Positions 16,544 to 27,054 are shown, counted from the first letter of the stretch. The stretch is 64,000 nucleotides of DNA from Planctomycetota bacterium (GCA_014381825.1 JACNKX010000081.1:1-64000); one strand, 5' to 3'. Notes: generated by a model from the letters alone, not told the origin. Made by a program: numbers and translations.

Positions 16544-18175
16544 ATGTCAGACCAAAGTATTTGCCCCAAATGTGGCGAAAAAATTCCCGCCAGCGCTCCC
16601 GCAGGACAATGTCCAAAGTGCATGATGAAAGCCGGCTTCGAGAGCCGCGACGCTGGGTCGGTCGACGGACAGGCGACCGATCTGGCCTCTCGCCGTTCGG
16701 GCTTTGTGGCCCCTTCCCCTGAGGAATTGGCACCGCACTTTCCCCAATTCGAGATCGTCGAGTTGCTGGGAAAAGGAGGCATGGGAGCGGTTTACAAAGC
16801 CCGACAGCCGAAGCTCGACCGTTACGTCGCGTTAAAAATCCTTCCGCCGGAAATTGGCAAAGATCCTGGCTTTACCGAACGTTTCACGCGCGAGGCCCAA
16901 TCGCTGGCCATGTTGAATCACGCGTGCATCGTCGCAGTGTACGACTTTGGCGAAGCTGATGGGTTGTATTACTTCGTCATGGAATACGTCGATGGTGCCA
17001 ATCTGCGGCAGACGATCGAGACCGGTGGACTGACGCCGCCCGAAGCCCTGGCGATTGTCCCACAAATCTGCGACGCCCTGCAATTCTCGCATGACGAAGG
17101 CGTCGTTCACCGCGACATCAAGCCTGAAAACATTCTCATCGACAAACGGGGACGCGTGAAGATCGCCGATTTTGGTTTGGCGAAACTACTCGGCGTGGCA
17201 GAAGACGGCTCAGCGGTCGAGAAGCCGTACACGGTAACCGGTACGCATCAGGTCATGGGCACGCCGCGTTACATGGCACCCGAACAGATGCAAGGATCGA
17301 GTGCGGTCGATCATCGAGCGGACATCTACTCGCTGGGTGTGGTGTTTTATGAAATGCTGACGGGCGAGCTACCCATCGGCCGATTCGAAGCTCCGTCAAA
17401 GAAAGTACGGATCGACGTCCGGCTTGACGAAGTGGTGCTTCGATCGCTGGAATCGGCACCCGACCGCCGTTATCAACACGCCAACGATGTGAAGACCGAG
17501 GTCGAATCGATCGTGGGCGCCAGCGACACTCGCTTCTCGGTTGCAAAACCGGCCACAGCAGACTTCAAAGCAATGGTTCGCAGTCAACTGAAAGTCCCGG
17601 CAGTCGGCTTGATGGTTGCAGGCATCGTGAACCTGCTGGCAGCGGCGGTGATTCTTCTGCTCCCAACTTTCAGTAAGCTCTCAGGAGGATTCCCTGAGGG
17701 TTTAGAAGGTTTCGTCGAGGGTAAAGCAACTTTCGCCGAGGCGACGTTCGTAAGCATAATAATTGCGTCTTGCAGTTTCGTGTCGGGCATCCTTCTGGTA
17801 CTTGGCGCGGTCAGAATGTTTGACCTGCAGTCCTATGGAATTGCGCTGATCGCGGCCGTGGTAGCGATCTTGCCGTGCGCGCTTGGATTCCCGATCAGCC
17901 TGCCGTTCGGCATTTGGGCGCTGATTGTGGTGTTAAGGCACGACGTGAAGAACGCGTTTCCCGATGAGCATGCGAAATCTGAACGGAAACAAACGCCGAC
18001 GGGACCGGTTTCGGTGGTCGGCGGGGCGATGGTCGGTGGCATGATAGTTGGAATGGTTTTGGGCACAGCGGTGGACCAGGACAAGATTGGGGAGTACATG
18101 GTTCTTGGGATGGTCGTCGGTCTACTGCTTGGCTGCGTGATCGACGCGAACAACCGCGGAAAATCGAAAGACTGA
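16544..18175 (+). CDS. Ser/Thr protein kinase with N-terminal zinc ribbon and C-terminal membrane segments
   Basis: CPKCGEKIPASAPAGQCPKCMMKAG; LGKGGMGAVYKARQPKLDRYVALKIL, VVHRDIKPENILI, KIADFGLAKLL; Gly-rich C-terminal hydrophobic segments. Confidence 0.94.
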   Translation: MSDQSICPKCGEKIPASAPAGQCPKCMMKAGFESRDAGSVDGQATDLASRRSGFVAPSPEELAPHFPQFEIVELLGKGGMGAVYKARQPKLDRYVALKILPPEIGKDPGFTERFTREAQSLAMLNHACIVAVYDFGEADGLYYFVMEYVDGANLRQTIETGGLTPPEALAIVPQICDALQFSHDEGVVHRDIKPENILIDKRGRVKIADFGLAKLLGVAEDGSAVEKPYTVTGTHQVMGTPRYMAPEQMQGSSAVDHRADIYSLGVVFYEMLTGELPIGRFEAPSKKVRIDVRLDEVVLRSLESAPDRRYQHANDVKTEVESIVGASDTRFSVAKPATADFKAMVRSQLKVPAVGLMVAGIVNLLAAAVILLLPTFSKLSGGFPEGLEGFVEGKATFAEATFVSIIIASCSFVSGILLVLGAVRMFDLQSYGIALIAAVVAILPCALGFPISLPFGIWALIVVLRHDVKNAFPDEHAKSERKQTPTGPVSVVGGAMVGGMIVGMVLGTAVDQDKIGEYMVLGMVVGLLLGCVIDANNRGKSKD

Positions 18176-18301
18176 CGCCAGCAGCACTCCGGCACTTGAA
18201 ATCGTGACCTGATTTGTGACACGGTCCGACCACTTATCCTTTTTTTGGCAGGTCCGTTCCTGTGCGAGCGAAGAGTAACACAAGCACTACGAAGGATAGA
18301 C

Positions 18302-20731
18302 ATGTTCATAATCAAACGAAAATGCGTCGAGTTCTGCTGTAGATTGTTCGTCGGCGGGGCCATCGGCTGCGGAGTCGGAATCACATCGCCAGCGGCATTT
18401 GGACAGGAAAAAGGTAACGATGATCTCGCGGCGCGCCTCGCCAACCTGGAGAAACGGATCGAAGGGGAACGAAAGAAGCAGCACATTCCCGGCGTGGCAA
18501 TCGCAGTGGTCAAAGATGACAAGGTTGTTCTTGCGAAGGGATTCGGCTACAGCGACATAGAGAGAAAACAACCCGTCACGACAGAATCTCTGTTTGCAAT
18601 CGGGTCGGCCACAAAGGCTTTCACGGCCGCGCTCATCGGCATGTTGGCAGATGATTCAAAAATGAGTTGGGACGATCCGGTCGAAAAGCATATTCCGGAG
18701 TTTCGACTGGAGGTCGACACGGGTGACGAAAAGATCACCGTGCGAGACTTGCTCTGTCACCGTACCGGCTTCACTCGAATGGGAGTCCTGTGGGCTGCTG
18801 GCCGTCTTACCCGAGCCGAGGTCATTGAACACGCCGCCGCCGCGAAGCCGTACGCCGATTTTCGCAAGAAGTTTCTCTATAACAATATCATGTACATGGC
18901 CGCCGGGATCGCGGCAGGTAATGCGGCGGACAGCGACTGGGAATCGCTTGTTGCAGCTCGGATCCTGAGCCCGTTAAACATGACAGATTCCACGACTTCG
19001 ATTACGGAAGCACAACAAGACGAGCGGTTGGCCAAGGGCTACCTCTGGGATGAAGACAAGCAGACGCACAAACGACTGCCGATGCGCAACATCGACGTGA
19101 TCGGCCCGGCCGGGTCTATCAATTCGAACGTCAAGGACATAGCTCAGTGGGTGCGATTTCAGCTAGGCAAAGGCGAATACGAGGGCAGACAACTGCTCGG
19201 CGTGGATACGCACGCGGAAACCTGGAAGCAGCAGATCGAAATGACACCGGGCGCGGGCTACGGTCTAGGCTGGATGCTACGGGAATGGAACGGAAAGAAA
19301 GTCATCGAGCACGGTGGCAGCACCGACGGCTTTGCAGCTCAAGTTACGCTGCTTCCCGAACACGATCTCGGCTACGTCCTGTTAACAAACGTCACGGCGA
19401 CTCCGTTGCAGCAGAAGTCGATCAATATTGTATTCGACTCGCTCGTTCGCGGTGCGTCGGATGATCCAGCAGCCGTGAAGAGCGAGGATGTTGGCGGGTT
19501 GTTGGGCAAGTACGTGGCCAACTTTGGCCCGTTTCGGGACAAGCGTTTTACTGTTTTCGTGAAAGACGGCCAGCTCGCCGTGGACGTACCGGGCCAACGA
19601 GTCTATGAACTCAAGGCACCCAACGCGGAAGGGAAATGGTATTTCGCACTGACGAATCAGATCGCCGTCTCGTTCAAGCAAAATGAAGCGGGCGAATCGA
19701 CCTCGTTGACGATGTACCAGAAGGGTTTGGAATTCGAGTGTCCGCGCGAGGGCGTCGAACTCGAAGCGGAAGTCCCACTGAAAGAGCTGCAGCCGCTTAT
19801 TGGAACTTACCGCGACGAAGCAACGAAGCGCAACATCAAGGTCATCGTCTTAAACAACCGGCTGGCGGTTGAGTTGTCGGGCAATGGTGTTTTTGAGCTG
19901 TTCCCACCCGACGACAAGCAGAAGTGGGCTTTCCGAGCCAACAGGAAACGCCTGCAGGTTCGGTTTAACAAAGCTAAGGACGGGTCGATCCTATCGATGA
20001 CGCGGTTCGAAAATGGCAAGGAATTCGAGATGCCGCGAGCTTCCGCGGGAGCCAAAGATTCGATCCCCTCGGTCGAATCGCTGATCACGCATGTCCGTGA
20101 CGGCTATGGAGCGGACAGGGTCGCGGATCTCGGCCACATTAGGCTGACAGGAACAGTAGCCTTCGTTCACCAAGGCGTTCAAGGCAAAGCCACGCTATTG
20201 ATTTCCGGTTTAGACCGATTCCTGTCAGAATCCGATCTGGGAAAACTCGGCTACATCCGGGCGGCTTATGACGGACAACGCGGCTGGAGCGACTCCGACT
20301 TTCATCCGTTCGAGGAACTGTCGGGTCCACGGCTCAAGCAGCTCAAGTACGGGCACCCGCTTTGGTTTCTGCAAAACTGGCGCGAAGCGTTCGACAGCGC
20401 GGTGATCGTTCAGCCGGGCGAAGTTGATAGTGAGAAGGTCTTCGTTTTGAAGCTGTCTGCCAAAGGGCTTCCGCCGCACACGCTTCATGTTAGCGCTGCA
20501 AGCGGGTTGGTCCTTAAGGAAGAAACGGCGGCGATTGCGCCAGGCATTGGACAGTTGCCCGTGACGCTTACTTACGCAGACTACCGTCCAGTTAATGGTG
20601 TCATGTTACCGTTTAAGATCGTGTCGAACTCTCCACAATCCGGCCAGATCGTCACCCAGTTCGAAAGGGCAACATCACCACTGGACGAACTGAACCGCGA
20701 CGCCTTCCAGCTGACTCCGAAGTCCGACTGA
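18302..20731 (+). CDS. Beta-lactamase-like serine hydrolase with C-terminal DUF3471-like and outer-membrane lipoprotein-like segments
   Basis: SxxK motif in SATKAF; YNNIMYMAAG; IEHGGSTDGFAAQVTLLPEHDLGYVLLTN; start at ATG 18302 rather than TTG 18245. Confidence 0.88.
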   Translation: MFIIKRKCVEFCCRLFVGGAIGCGVGITSPAAFGQEKGNDDLAARLANLEKRIEGERKKQHIPGVAIAVVKDDKVVLAKGFGYSDIERKQPVTTESLFAIGSATKAFTAALIGMLADDSKMSWDDPVEKHIPEFRLEVDTGDEKITVRDLLCHRTGFTRMGVLWAAGRLTRAEVIEHAAAAKPYADFRKKFLYNNIMYMAAGIAAGNAADSDWESLVAARILSPLNMTDSTTSITEAQQDERLAKGYLWDEDKQTHKRLPMRNIDVIGPAGSINSNVKDIAQWVRFQLGKGEYEGRQLLGVDTHAETWKQQIEMTPGAGYGLGWMLREWNGKKVIEHGGSTDGFAAQVTLLPEHDLGYVLLTNVTATPLQQKSINIVFDSLVRGASDDPAAVKSEDVGGLLGKYVANFGPFRDKRFTVFVKDGQLAVDVPGQRVYELKAPNAEGKWYFALTNQIAVSFKQNEAGESTSLTMYQKGLEFECPREGVELEAEVPLKELQPLIGTYRDEATKRNIKVIVLNNRLAVELSGNGVFELFPPDDKQKWAFRANRKRLQVRFNKAKDGSILSMTRFENGKEFEMPRASAGAKDSIPSVESLITHVRDGYGADRVADLGHIRLTGTVAFVHQGVQGKATLLISGLDRFLSESDLGKLGYIRAAYDGQRGWSDSDFHPFEELSGPRLKQLKYGHPLWFLQNWREAFDSAVIVQPGEVDSEKVFVLKLSAKGLPPHTLHVSAASGLVLKEETAAIAPGIGQLPVTLTYADYRPVNGVMLPFKIVSNSPQSGQIVTQFERATSPLDELNRDAFQLTPKSD

Positions 20732-20947
20732 GCGACTCATAGGAAGTAGGATGTAAATGCATGCACAACTCCCATTCCCTCGAAGCCTCCGGCGAATATA
20801 CGCAGGAAACACACATGCGAATGAAATTCGCAAGATGTTGCCCAAGTCGGGGACGCGCGGTCAGAGAATCTCGTGCGTTTAGCTGAATTCGGCTTACCTA
20901 AATCCGTCAAACGAGTGGTCCGACGGGCGAGAGAACGCCTGAATTAC

Positions 20948-22558
20948 TCACAGTCTCGCCGCGAGAGGCGCGAACTGTCGAACGATCTCTCGAGCCGAGC
21001 GAAGTCCGTCGACAGCAGCACTCACGATTCCGCCAGCATAGCCCGCACCTTCGCCTACGGGATACATGCCTGCCAGGCCAGGCACTTGCCGTGTGGTCCG
21101 ATCACGATCGATTCGGACGGGGGAACTGCCTCGCATCTCTGGACCAATCAGCGTTGCGTTGTTGAGGAAGCGGCCCCTCCAGCGCCGGTCCATGATCGGC
21201 AAGCCCGCGCGAATTGCATGAATCACCGTCCGCGGAAGAACCGCTTGCAAATCTGCGACCACCGTCCCTCGTTGATACGATGAAGGAATTCGATCGCCAC
21301 TAGATGATGTACGCCCTGCGACGAAGTCGCTTGCTCGCTGAATCGGACATAAATAATCACGCTTGCCGATCTCGAACGCAGCCGATTCGTAACGACGCTG
21401 AAGCTCGACGCCAGCGAGCGGGTGTTCGCTGCCGAACTCTTCTGGCTGCAGCGTGACCATCAATCCGCTATTCGCGAACGGCGTATCATGTCGCGAATTG
21501 CTCATGCCGTTCGTGCAGAACTGATGCGGTTCCGAGATACTTGGAATCGCCACGCCACCAGCACACATGCAGAACGAATACAAATCACGTTGCCCCTTCG
21601 CGACCAAACTGTAATCCGCCGCGCCTAACAACTCCCGGTACTGATCGCGTCCGTATTTCCATTCATCGACTTGTGTCTGCGGTTGTTCGATTCTCAGACC
21701 AAGTTGAAATGCTTTCTGCTGAAACGGGATGCCCGCCGCATAGAGCATTTCGTACGTGTCACGAGCGCTATGCCCGATCCCCAAGACGACATGCGTCGCC
21801 GCGATGAATCCGCTCGAAGTGTGCAAGCCAGTGATCGCGCCATCTTGGACGTCGAGACGTTCTAATCGACAACCGAACTTGTACTCGCCTCCCAGGGCTT
21901 CGATCTTTCGACGAAAGTTACGGCAGATCAACGGCAATTTGTTGCTGCCCAGATGGGGCCGATGTTCATAGATGATCGATGATCGCCCGCCGCACTCGAC
22001 GAACGCTTCCAGAACCCAATCCACATCGGCACCACTCATTCGACAAGTCAGTTTGCCATCAGAAAATGCGCCCGCTCCCCCTTCGCCAAATAAGTAATTG
22101 TTCTCGCCGTCGTGATCCGCCTCGTGTCGGTCGAAGGCTCGCAAAACCGGAACACGTTCTTTGACGGGTTGCCCGCGCTCGATGATCAGAGGTCGGTAGC
22201 CACGTCTCGCCAGATAGTAGCCCGCGAGTAAACCGGCAGGTCCCGACCCGACGATGACCGGCCGCGAGAGGAGCGGTGGCTTTCCTGGCTCTGGGTCATC
22301 GAACCCGTCGGGTTGATAAATCGCGATATCGCGGTCCATTAAAAGCCGCTTTAAGCAAGCCGGTTCGTCCTGTAGGTCAACGATCGCTGAGTAGACAAAC
22401 TTCAGATCGTCTCGCGAACGAGCATCGAGGCTCTTGCGGAGGATTCGCCACCGGAGAATCTCTTCCAGGGGAAGCTTCAGACGCCGCGCAATCCGTATCG
22501 GCAACTCGGCTTCCGGTTGCTCGACGGGCATTCGTAGATTGGTCAGTCGGATGGGCAT
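20948..22558 (-). CDS. FAD-dependent dehydrogenase/oxidoreductase (COG2509-like)
   Basis: 536 aa; VIVGSGPAGLLAGYYLARRGYRPLIIERG dinucleotide-binding motif; LFGEGGAGAFSDGKLTCR; GLAGMYPVGEGAGYAGGIVSAAVDGLRSA. Confidence 0.92.
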   Translation of the reverse strand: MPIRLTNLRMPVEQPEAELPIRIARRLKLPLEEILRWRILRKSLDARSRDDLKFVYSAIVDLQDEPACLKRLLMDRDIAIYQPDGFDDPEPGKPPLLSRPVIVGSGPAGLLAGYYLARRGYRPLIIERGQPVKERVPVLRAFDRHEADHDGENNYLFGEGGAGAFSDGKLTCRMSGADVDWVLEAFVECGGRSSIIYEHRPHLGSNKLPLICRNFRRKIEALGGEYKFGCRLERLDVQDGAITGLHTSSGFIAATHVVLGIGHSARDTYEMLYAAGIPFQQKAFQLGLRIEQPQTQVDEWKYGRDQYRELLGAADYSLVAKGQRDLYSFCMCAGGVAIPSISEPHQFCTNGMSNSRHDTPFANSGLMVTLQPEEFGSEHPLAGVELQRRYESAAFEIGKRDYLCPIQRASDFVAGRTSSSGDRIPSSYQRGTVVADLQAVLPRTVIHAIRAGLPIMDRRWRGRFLNNATLIGPEMRGSSPVRIDRDRTTRQVPGLAGMYPVGEGAGYAGGIVSAAVDGLRSAREIVRQFAPLAARL

Positions 22559-22636
22559 GTTCGATACGCGCGGAGGTATTTAACGCGGTTCGCCTTACTT
22601 TCGCAAGGGCATCGAACGCAATGATCGCTTCGCCAA

Positions 22637-23668
22637 CTAACGCTTACACAGTCGAACCGTTCTTACATCGCCTGTTTCTTCAATGACGATTTCGATTTCG
22701 AGAAAACGCTGAAGGACATCGATGTGTGTCTTCGTATGTTGCGTGAGTGGACTCGTCCGAAACGCGCACGCGTGTCCCTGATGTGCGGCAATACCCATCG
22801 GGAGCACGAGTTGATCAGCCAGATACGCACCGACCGGTGCGTCGGTCGCGATATACTCACGTGCGGCTTGAATGACTGCGTTGGCGACGCGTTCTGCCTT
22901 CTTGCCGATCTCGCCGAAAGCGACGAAGAGTTCCGTAACGTGTTCGAATTCAAGCTCGATCATGACGACGTTCCCCGGGCCTGACGATCCAGTCACTTCT
23001 TCGCATACGAAGCATTTTGCGTCCCAATCGGTCTTGCGCGCGATCAGCTTGCACTCACGCTCGGCGATATGCTTTGGTAATTTGGCAACGACCGCTCGGA
23101 CCTCGCGTCGAACGAGCTTGCCGCGTTCCAGCAGCTCGAACGGATGAAGCTGTTGGCAGGGCGAGATGTTCATACGGAAGCTGCCGCCTCCGGCGGGATA
23201 GAATCCCGGTTGGCATTCACCCGGTATCACGGTTGGGCCAAGCTCTTTTAGCAGTGGCAGATAAACATTGGTCAAGAAGTCGAAAGGCGGTGCAAACGGA
23301 TTGTGCGTTCCACCGTGAATCTCAACGGTCGAATTCCCTTCGGCGAGCATTAACGCAGGCAAGACGGTTTGGAAGACAAGCGTCGTGCTTCCCGCAGATC
23401 CGACGCTAAATCGGTACTCGCCAGCTTGGACCACTCCCGGCTTGAAGACGAATCGATTCGACCCAAGTTCGACACCCTCGATCGTTGCGTCACTGATTTG
23501 AGCGGCAAATTGAGTAGCCGTAAGATGCTGCCGTAGCAGTCCCGGCTTCTTTCTACCGGCGCGTATGTTCTCGATCGTCACGGGCTTTCCTGTCACCAAT
23601 GACAATGCCAAAGACGACCGAACGATCTGCCCGCCGCCTTCGCCTTGTGAACCATCGATCGTGATCAT
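22637..23668 (-). CDS. rtcA: RNA 3'-terminal phosphate cyclase
   Basis: 343 aa; ITIDGSQGEGGGQIVRSSLALSLVTGKPVTIENIRAGRKKPGLLRQHLTA; HGGTHNPFAPPFDFL; PAGGGSFRMNI; LPMGIAA. Confidence 0.95.
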   Translation of the reverse strand: MITIDGSQGEGGGQIVRSSLALSLVTGKPVTIENIRAGRKKPGLLRQHLTATQFAAQISDATIEGVELGSNRFVFKPGVVQAGEYRFSVGSAGSTTLVFQTVLPALMLAEGNSTVEIHGGTHNPFAPPFDFLTNVYLPLLKELGPTVIPGECQPGFYPAGGGSFRMNISPCQQLHPFELLERGKLVRREVRAVVAKLPKHIAERECKLIARKTDWDAKCFVCEEVTGSSGPGNVVMIELEFEHVTELFVAFGEIGKKAERVANAVIQAAREYIATDAPVGAYLADQLVLPMGIAAHQGHACAFRTSPLTQHTKTHIDVLQRFLEIEIVIEETGDVRTVRLCKR

Positions 23669-23701
23669 CTACCGATACCGTCCGTGTTAGCAAGAAACGC
23701 G

Positions 23702-23726
23702 AGACGGCCTCGAGAAGAGGCCGTCT
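23702..23726. terminator. Perfect 10-bp stem hairpin (loop gagaa) between the NarL-type regulator and rtcA; possible terminator
   Basis: agacggcctc-gagaa-gaggccgtct; only a short T-run nearby. Confidence 0.55.
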
Positions 23727-23783
23727 TTCGGAAGTAGTCACGTGAAACTGAGCGAAGGTTCGCGGCCTTATACGGCTCGTGAC

Positions 23784-24449
23784 CTAGACCACGCCGCGTC
23801 GCACTGCCCACACGGCGGCTTGCGTGCGATCGTTCACATCCAGCTTTCGCAAAATATTCTGAACGTGTTCTTTGACCGTCTCGATACTGATGCCGAGCGA
23901 TTGGCCGATCTCGCGATTGCTTAAGCCAAGCGAAACATGCCGCAATACTTGAAGTTCGCGGTTGGTCAACGGAATACCGTCATCGTCGCGCTCGTGGCGT
24001 CGACGCATGACTCGTTTAACGCGGCGCAATACGCTTGTGTCAAGCGGTTCGTCACCTGACGCCGCTCGCGTGATGACGTCGACAATCTCTTGGCGAGTCG
24101 AGCCCTTGAGGACGAAATCCGTCGCTCCCAGTGCCACGCTTCGCGCCACGTAAGTCGGGTTGTCATAGGTCGACAGCATGACGACGCGAGCGTCGGGCAT
24201 CTTGCCGCGGATTGCCTCGAGCGCCGAGAGACCGTCTCGATTTGGCATCCGAATATCCATGAGGACGACATCGGGATGATGCTGCATCGTCTTTTCGACG
24301 GCCTCATCGCCATCGGCAGCTTCACCAACAATGTTGATGTCGGAACCTTTCAGGAGGTTCGCCAGCCCGCTGCGTACAACCTCGTGATCGTCCGCAATTA
24401 GAATGTTGATCGTCATATTTATTTCCTTCCCTTGGCCAACGACGCTCAT
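23784..24449 (-). CDS. NarL/LuxR family response regulator
   Basis: Receiver NILIADDHEVVRSGLANLLKG...VVLMDIRMPNRDGLSALEAI plus HTH LTNRELQVLRHVSLGLSNREIGQSLGISIETVKEHVQNILRKL. Confidence 0.95.
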   Translation of the reverse strand: MSVVGQGKEINMTINILIADDHEVVRSGLANLLKGSDINIVGEAADGDEAVEKTMQHHPDVVLMDIRMPNRDGLSALEAIRGKMPDARVVMLSTYDNPTYVARSVALGATDFVLKGSTRQEIVDVITRAASGDEPLDTSVLRRVKRVMRRRHERDDDGIPLTNRELQVLRHVSLGLSNREIGQSLGISIETVKEHVQNILRKLDVNDRTQAAVWAVRRGVV

Positions 24450-24732
24450 GGGTGGTAAGCGATGGAGTACCGAAGCGGCCGCCTCAAGTGCCTAACATTC
24501 GATCCGTACTCACTGATGATACTACCTTTGTTGATCAGGAGGAACTAGTTGGTACATCCCGGATGTGACGAATCTGCCGATTTTTGCGGTGATTTCCGTA
24601 TGCAAACGTTTCGATTCTGACACATCCCGTCAGAGAAATGCCTTGCTCGGCCGTTGTTCGTTGACGTTGCACAACGTGTGACGTAGATACCCTACGACAA
24701 CTGTTTACTTACAGCACAAGGCGAAGCAAACG

Positions 24733-26121
24733 ATGAATAACGGATCGTTACTGCTTGTGGACGACGATCGGCACGTCCTCGACTCGATGTCGGATTGGTT
24801 GCGCGAACAAGGCTATGAAGTTGCGGAAGCTTCGAGTCGCGCGGAAGCGATTCAACAAATCGACAATCGAACCTACGATCTTGTTTTGGCGGATGTCCGC
24901 CTGCAAGATGGCGATGGTTTCGATGTCTTGGCGCATTGCCGCGAGCACCAACCCGCGACGACGGTAATCCTGCTAACCGGCTACGGCACCGTGGAAACAG
25001 GTGTCGAAGCGATCCGTGCTGGTGCGTTCGATTTGCTGACAAAGCCGTTGATCGACGAAGAGTTGCTGATGTCGATCCGACGAGCTCTTTCGCAGCGCGA
25101 AGTCATCGAAGAAAATAAGAAGCTGAAAGAACAACTCGATCTCCGCTTTGGCATGGAGAACATCATCGGGCACGATCATCGGATGTTGAAGATCTACGAC
25201 ATGATCGACAGCATCGCGGATACGAAAGCCACGATTCTGATCACCGGCGAGAGTGGCACAGGAAAATCACTGATCGCACGTGCGATCCATCGCCGCAGCG
25301 GTCGTCGCGAAGGAGCGTTTGTCGAGATCGCTTGTGGAGCGCTTCCCGAAGCACTGCTTGAGAGTGAGCTGTTTGGCCACGTCGCCGGTGCCTTCACCGG
25401 AGCGGCTGGCGAAAAGATGGGAAAGTTTCTCCAGGCAGATGGCGGTACGATCTTCCTCGACGAAATCGGAACGGCATCGCCAAGCATGCAAGTCAAACTG
25501 CTGCGAGTGCTCCAAGACTTCGAGTTCGAGCAAGTGGGCGGGACGAAGACGTTTCATGTCGATTCGCGAGTCGTGTTGGCAACGAACGAAGAGCTTTCCC
25601 AGGCCGTTGCCGAAGGGCGTTTCCGGCAGGATCTGTTCTATCGTGTCAACGTGATCAACATCGAACTTCCTTCACTCCGTGAGCGAATTTCAGACATCCC
25701 GCTGCTCGCTCAGCACTTCCTTGATTCTGTCTGCGAAGAGTCAGGACGTCAGGTGGAAGGATTCAGCGAAGAAGCGCTGACAGCGCTTCGCCGATACCAA
25801 TGGCCCGGCAATGTTCGCGAATTGCAGAATATCGTCGAGCGAGCCGTGTTACTTGGTAAGGGTCCCAGGATCACCGTCGCAGATCTTCCAGGCCAACTCG
25901 CATCGGGAGCGCCTGTTTCGGTGCAGTCCTCGCCCGGTGCTTCGCTCAAGAACGCATTGGACGCACCCGAACGTCAAATCATTCTAGACGCGCTGCAAGC
26001 GAATAATTGGAATCGCAACGCGACAGCCGAACTGCTCGGCATCAATCGCACGACGCTCTATAAGAAGATGAAGAAGCTTGGTCTTCAGGATCCTCGACAA
26101 GCGATGACGTTTTTGCAGTAG
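24733..26121 (+). CDS. Sigma-54-dependent response regulator (NtrC/AtoC type)
   Basis: Receiver domain, Walker A GESGTGKS, sigma-54-contacting [22 protein letters not shown], Fis-type [30 protein letters not shown]. Confidence 0.96.
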   Translation: MNNGSLLLVDDDRHVLDSMSDWLREQGYEVAEASSRAEAIQQIDNRTYDLVLADVRLQDGDGFDVLAHCREHQPATTVILLTGYGTVETGVEAIRAGAFDLLTKPLIDEELLMSIRRALSQREVIEENKKLKEQLDLRFGMENIIGHDHRMLKIYDMIDSIADTKATILITGESGTGKSLIARAIHRRSGRREGAFVEIACGALPEALLESELFGHVAGAFTGAAGEKMGKFLQADGGTIFLDEIGTASPSMQVKLLRVLQDFEFEQVGGTKTFHVDSRVVLATNEELSQAVAEGRFRQDLFYRVNVINIELPSLRERISDIPLLAQHFLDSVCEESGRQVEGFSEEALTALRRYQWPGNVRELQNIVERAVLLGKGPRITVADLPGQLASGAPVSVQSSPGASLKNALDAPERQIILDALQANNWNRNATAELLGINRTTLYKKMKKLGLQDPRQAMTFLQ

Positions 26122-26148
26122 TAGGTCGCGACGCTCGACGTGAGTTTT

Positions 26149-27054
26149 CTATCGACGCAAGTCGACGGAGAACGTTGGATTGTTTGCCACCGGGAGCATT
26201 GGGGCAAACCGCCGCGAACGACCTGATTGAGCATTGCCGCCTGGATAATAAACTACTCCCAGATAGGCGTCGACCGTTCCTGAGTCGGAAGGCGTGATGA
26301 AGTTCGCTTCGCCGAAAATTGCAAGACGATCGTTGAGCGGTACATGGATATCCGCTCCATAAACGAGCTGGACTCCGGTAGGATCAGCTACCGGAAACAG
26401 AATAAGTTCTTCGCCGTGTGGCTCGGCCGCTCCGACCCAAATGCTGGTTTCAGCTCCTCGTTCCCACGAATGTCGCCAGTACGCATTAACTTGGCTTATC
26501 GGCTCCAGACTAAGAGGAGTCCCAAGAAACGTCGCAGAGTCGCCGTGATCGGACACCGTGAACCACACGCCGAAATCGTCGCTATCAGATAGTTCGTGCG
26601 CTACAGTCCCTCGCCATTGCCCAAGATTGATTCCTTCGTAGTAATTCTCTGCGAGAAAGTCGTAAGCGAATCCCCACTTCCAGCGCCCGTCTCCGCGCTG
26701 AAAGACGCCGACGGTGGTAAAACTCTGAAATCTCTCGCCAGTACCTTGTAGAGCCTCGACCGCTCCCACCGCAAAGTCGTGGTAATTGACTCCTGATCCG
26801 AGCTGCATGCCGATGCTAAGTTCTTCGTGCAGTGGGACGCTGAAGTTGATGTGCGCTCGAGCACCCATGTGGGCATTCACGCCAAGATCTTGCGGCTGTT
26901 TCGAGCCGTCTAGACCGAAGAACATGGACAGGTTCTCGTTCCAGTTATTTCGTACGTCATCGTGGAAGGCTGAATACTCTTCGTCTATCTGCGATGTCGG
27001 TTCGATTTGTGCGGGGGCTACCGCCATGGCGCAAAAAACGAAGAGTATGTTCAT
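26149..27054 (-). CDS. Secreted/outer-membrane beta-barrel-like protein (resembles DUF6666 family)
   Basis: 301 aa; signal peptide; FGLDGSKQPQDLGVNAHMGARAHINFSVPL and alternating barrel-like segments. Confidence 0.65.
   Translation of the reverse strand: MNILFVFCAMAVAPAQIEPTSQIDEEYSAFHDDVRNNWNENLSMFFGLDGSKQPQDLGVNAHMGARAHINFSVPLHEELSIGMQLGSGVNYHDFAVGAVEALQGTGERFQSFTTVGVFQRGDGRWKWGFAYDFLAENYYEGINLGQWRGTVAHELSDSDDFGVWFTVSDHGDSATFLGTPLSLEPISQVNAYWRHSWERGAETSIWVGAAEPHGEELILFPVADPTGVQLVYGADIHVPLNDRLAIFGEANFITPSDSGTVDAYLGVVYYPGGNAQSGRSRRFAPMLPVANNPTFSVDLRR

Noticed and set aside
20873-21283. 136-aa plus-strand ORF downstream of the serine hydrolase
   Set aside because: Mostly antisense to the FAD dehydrogenase; composition looks like a shadow ORF.
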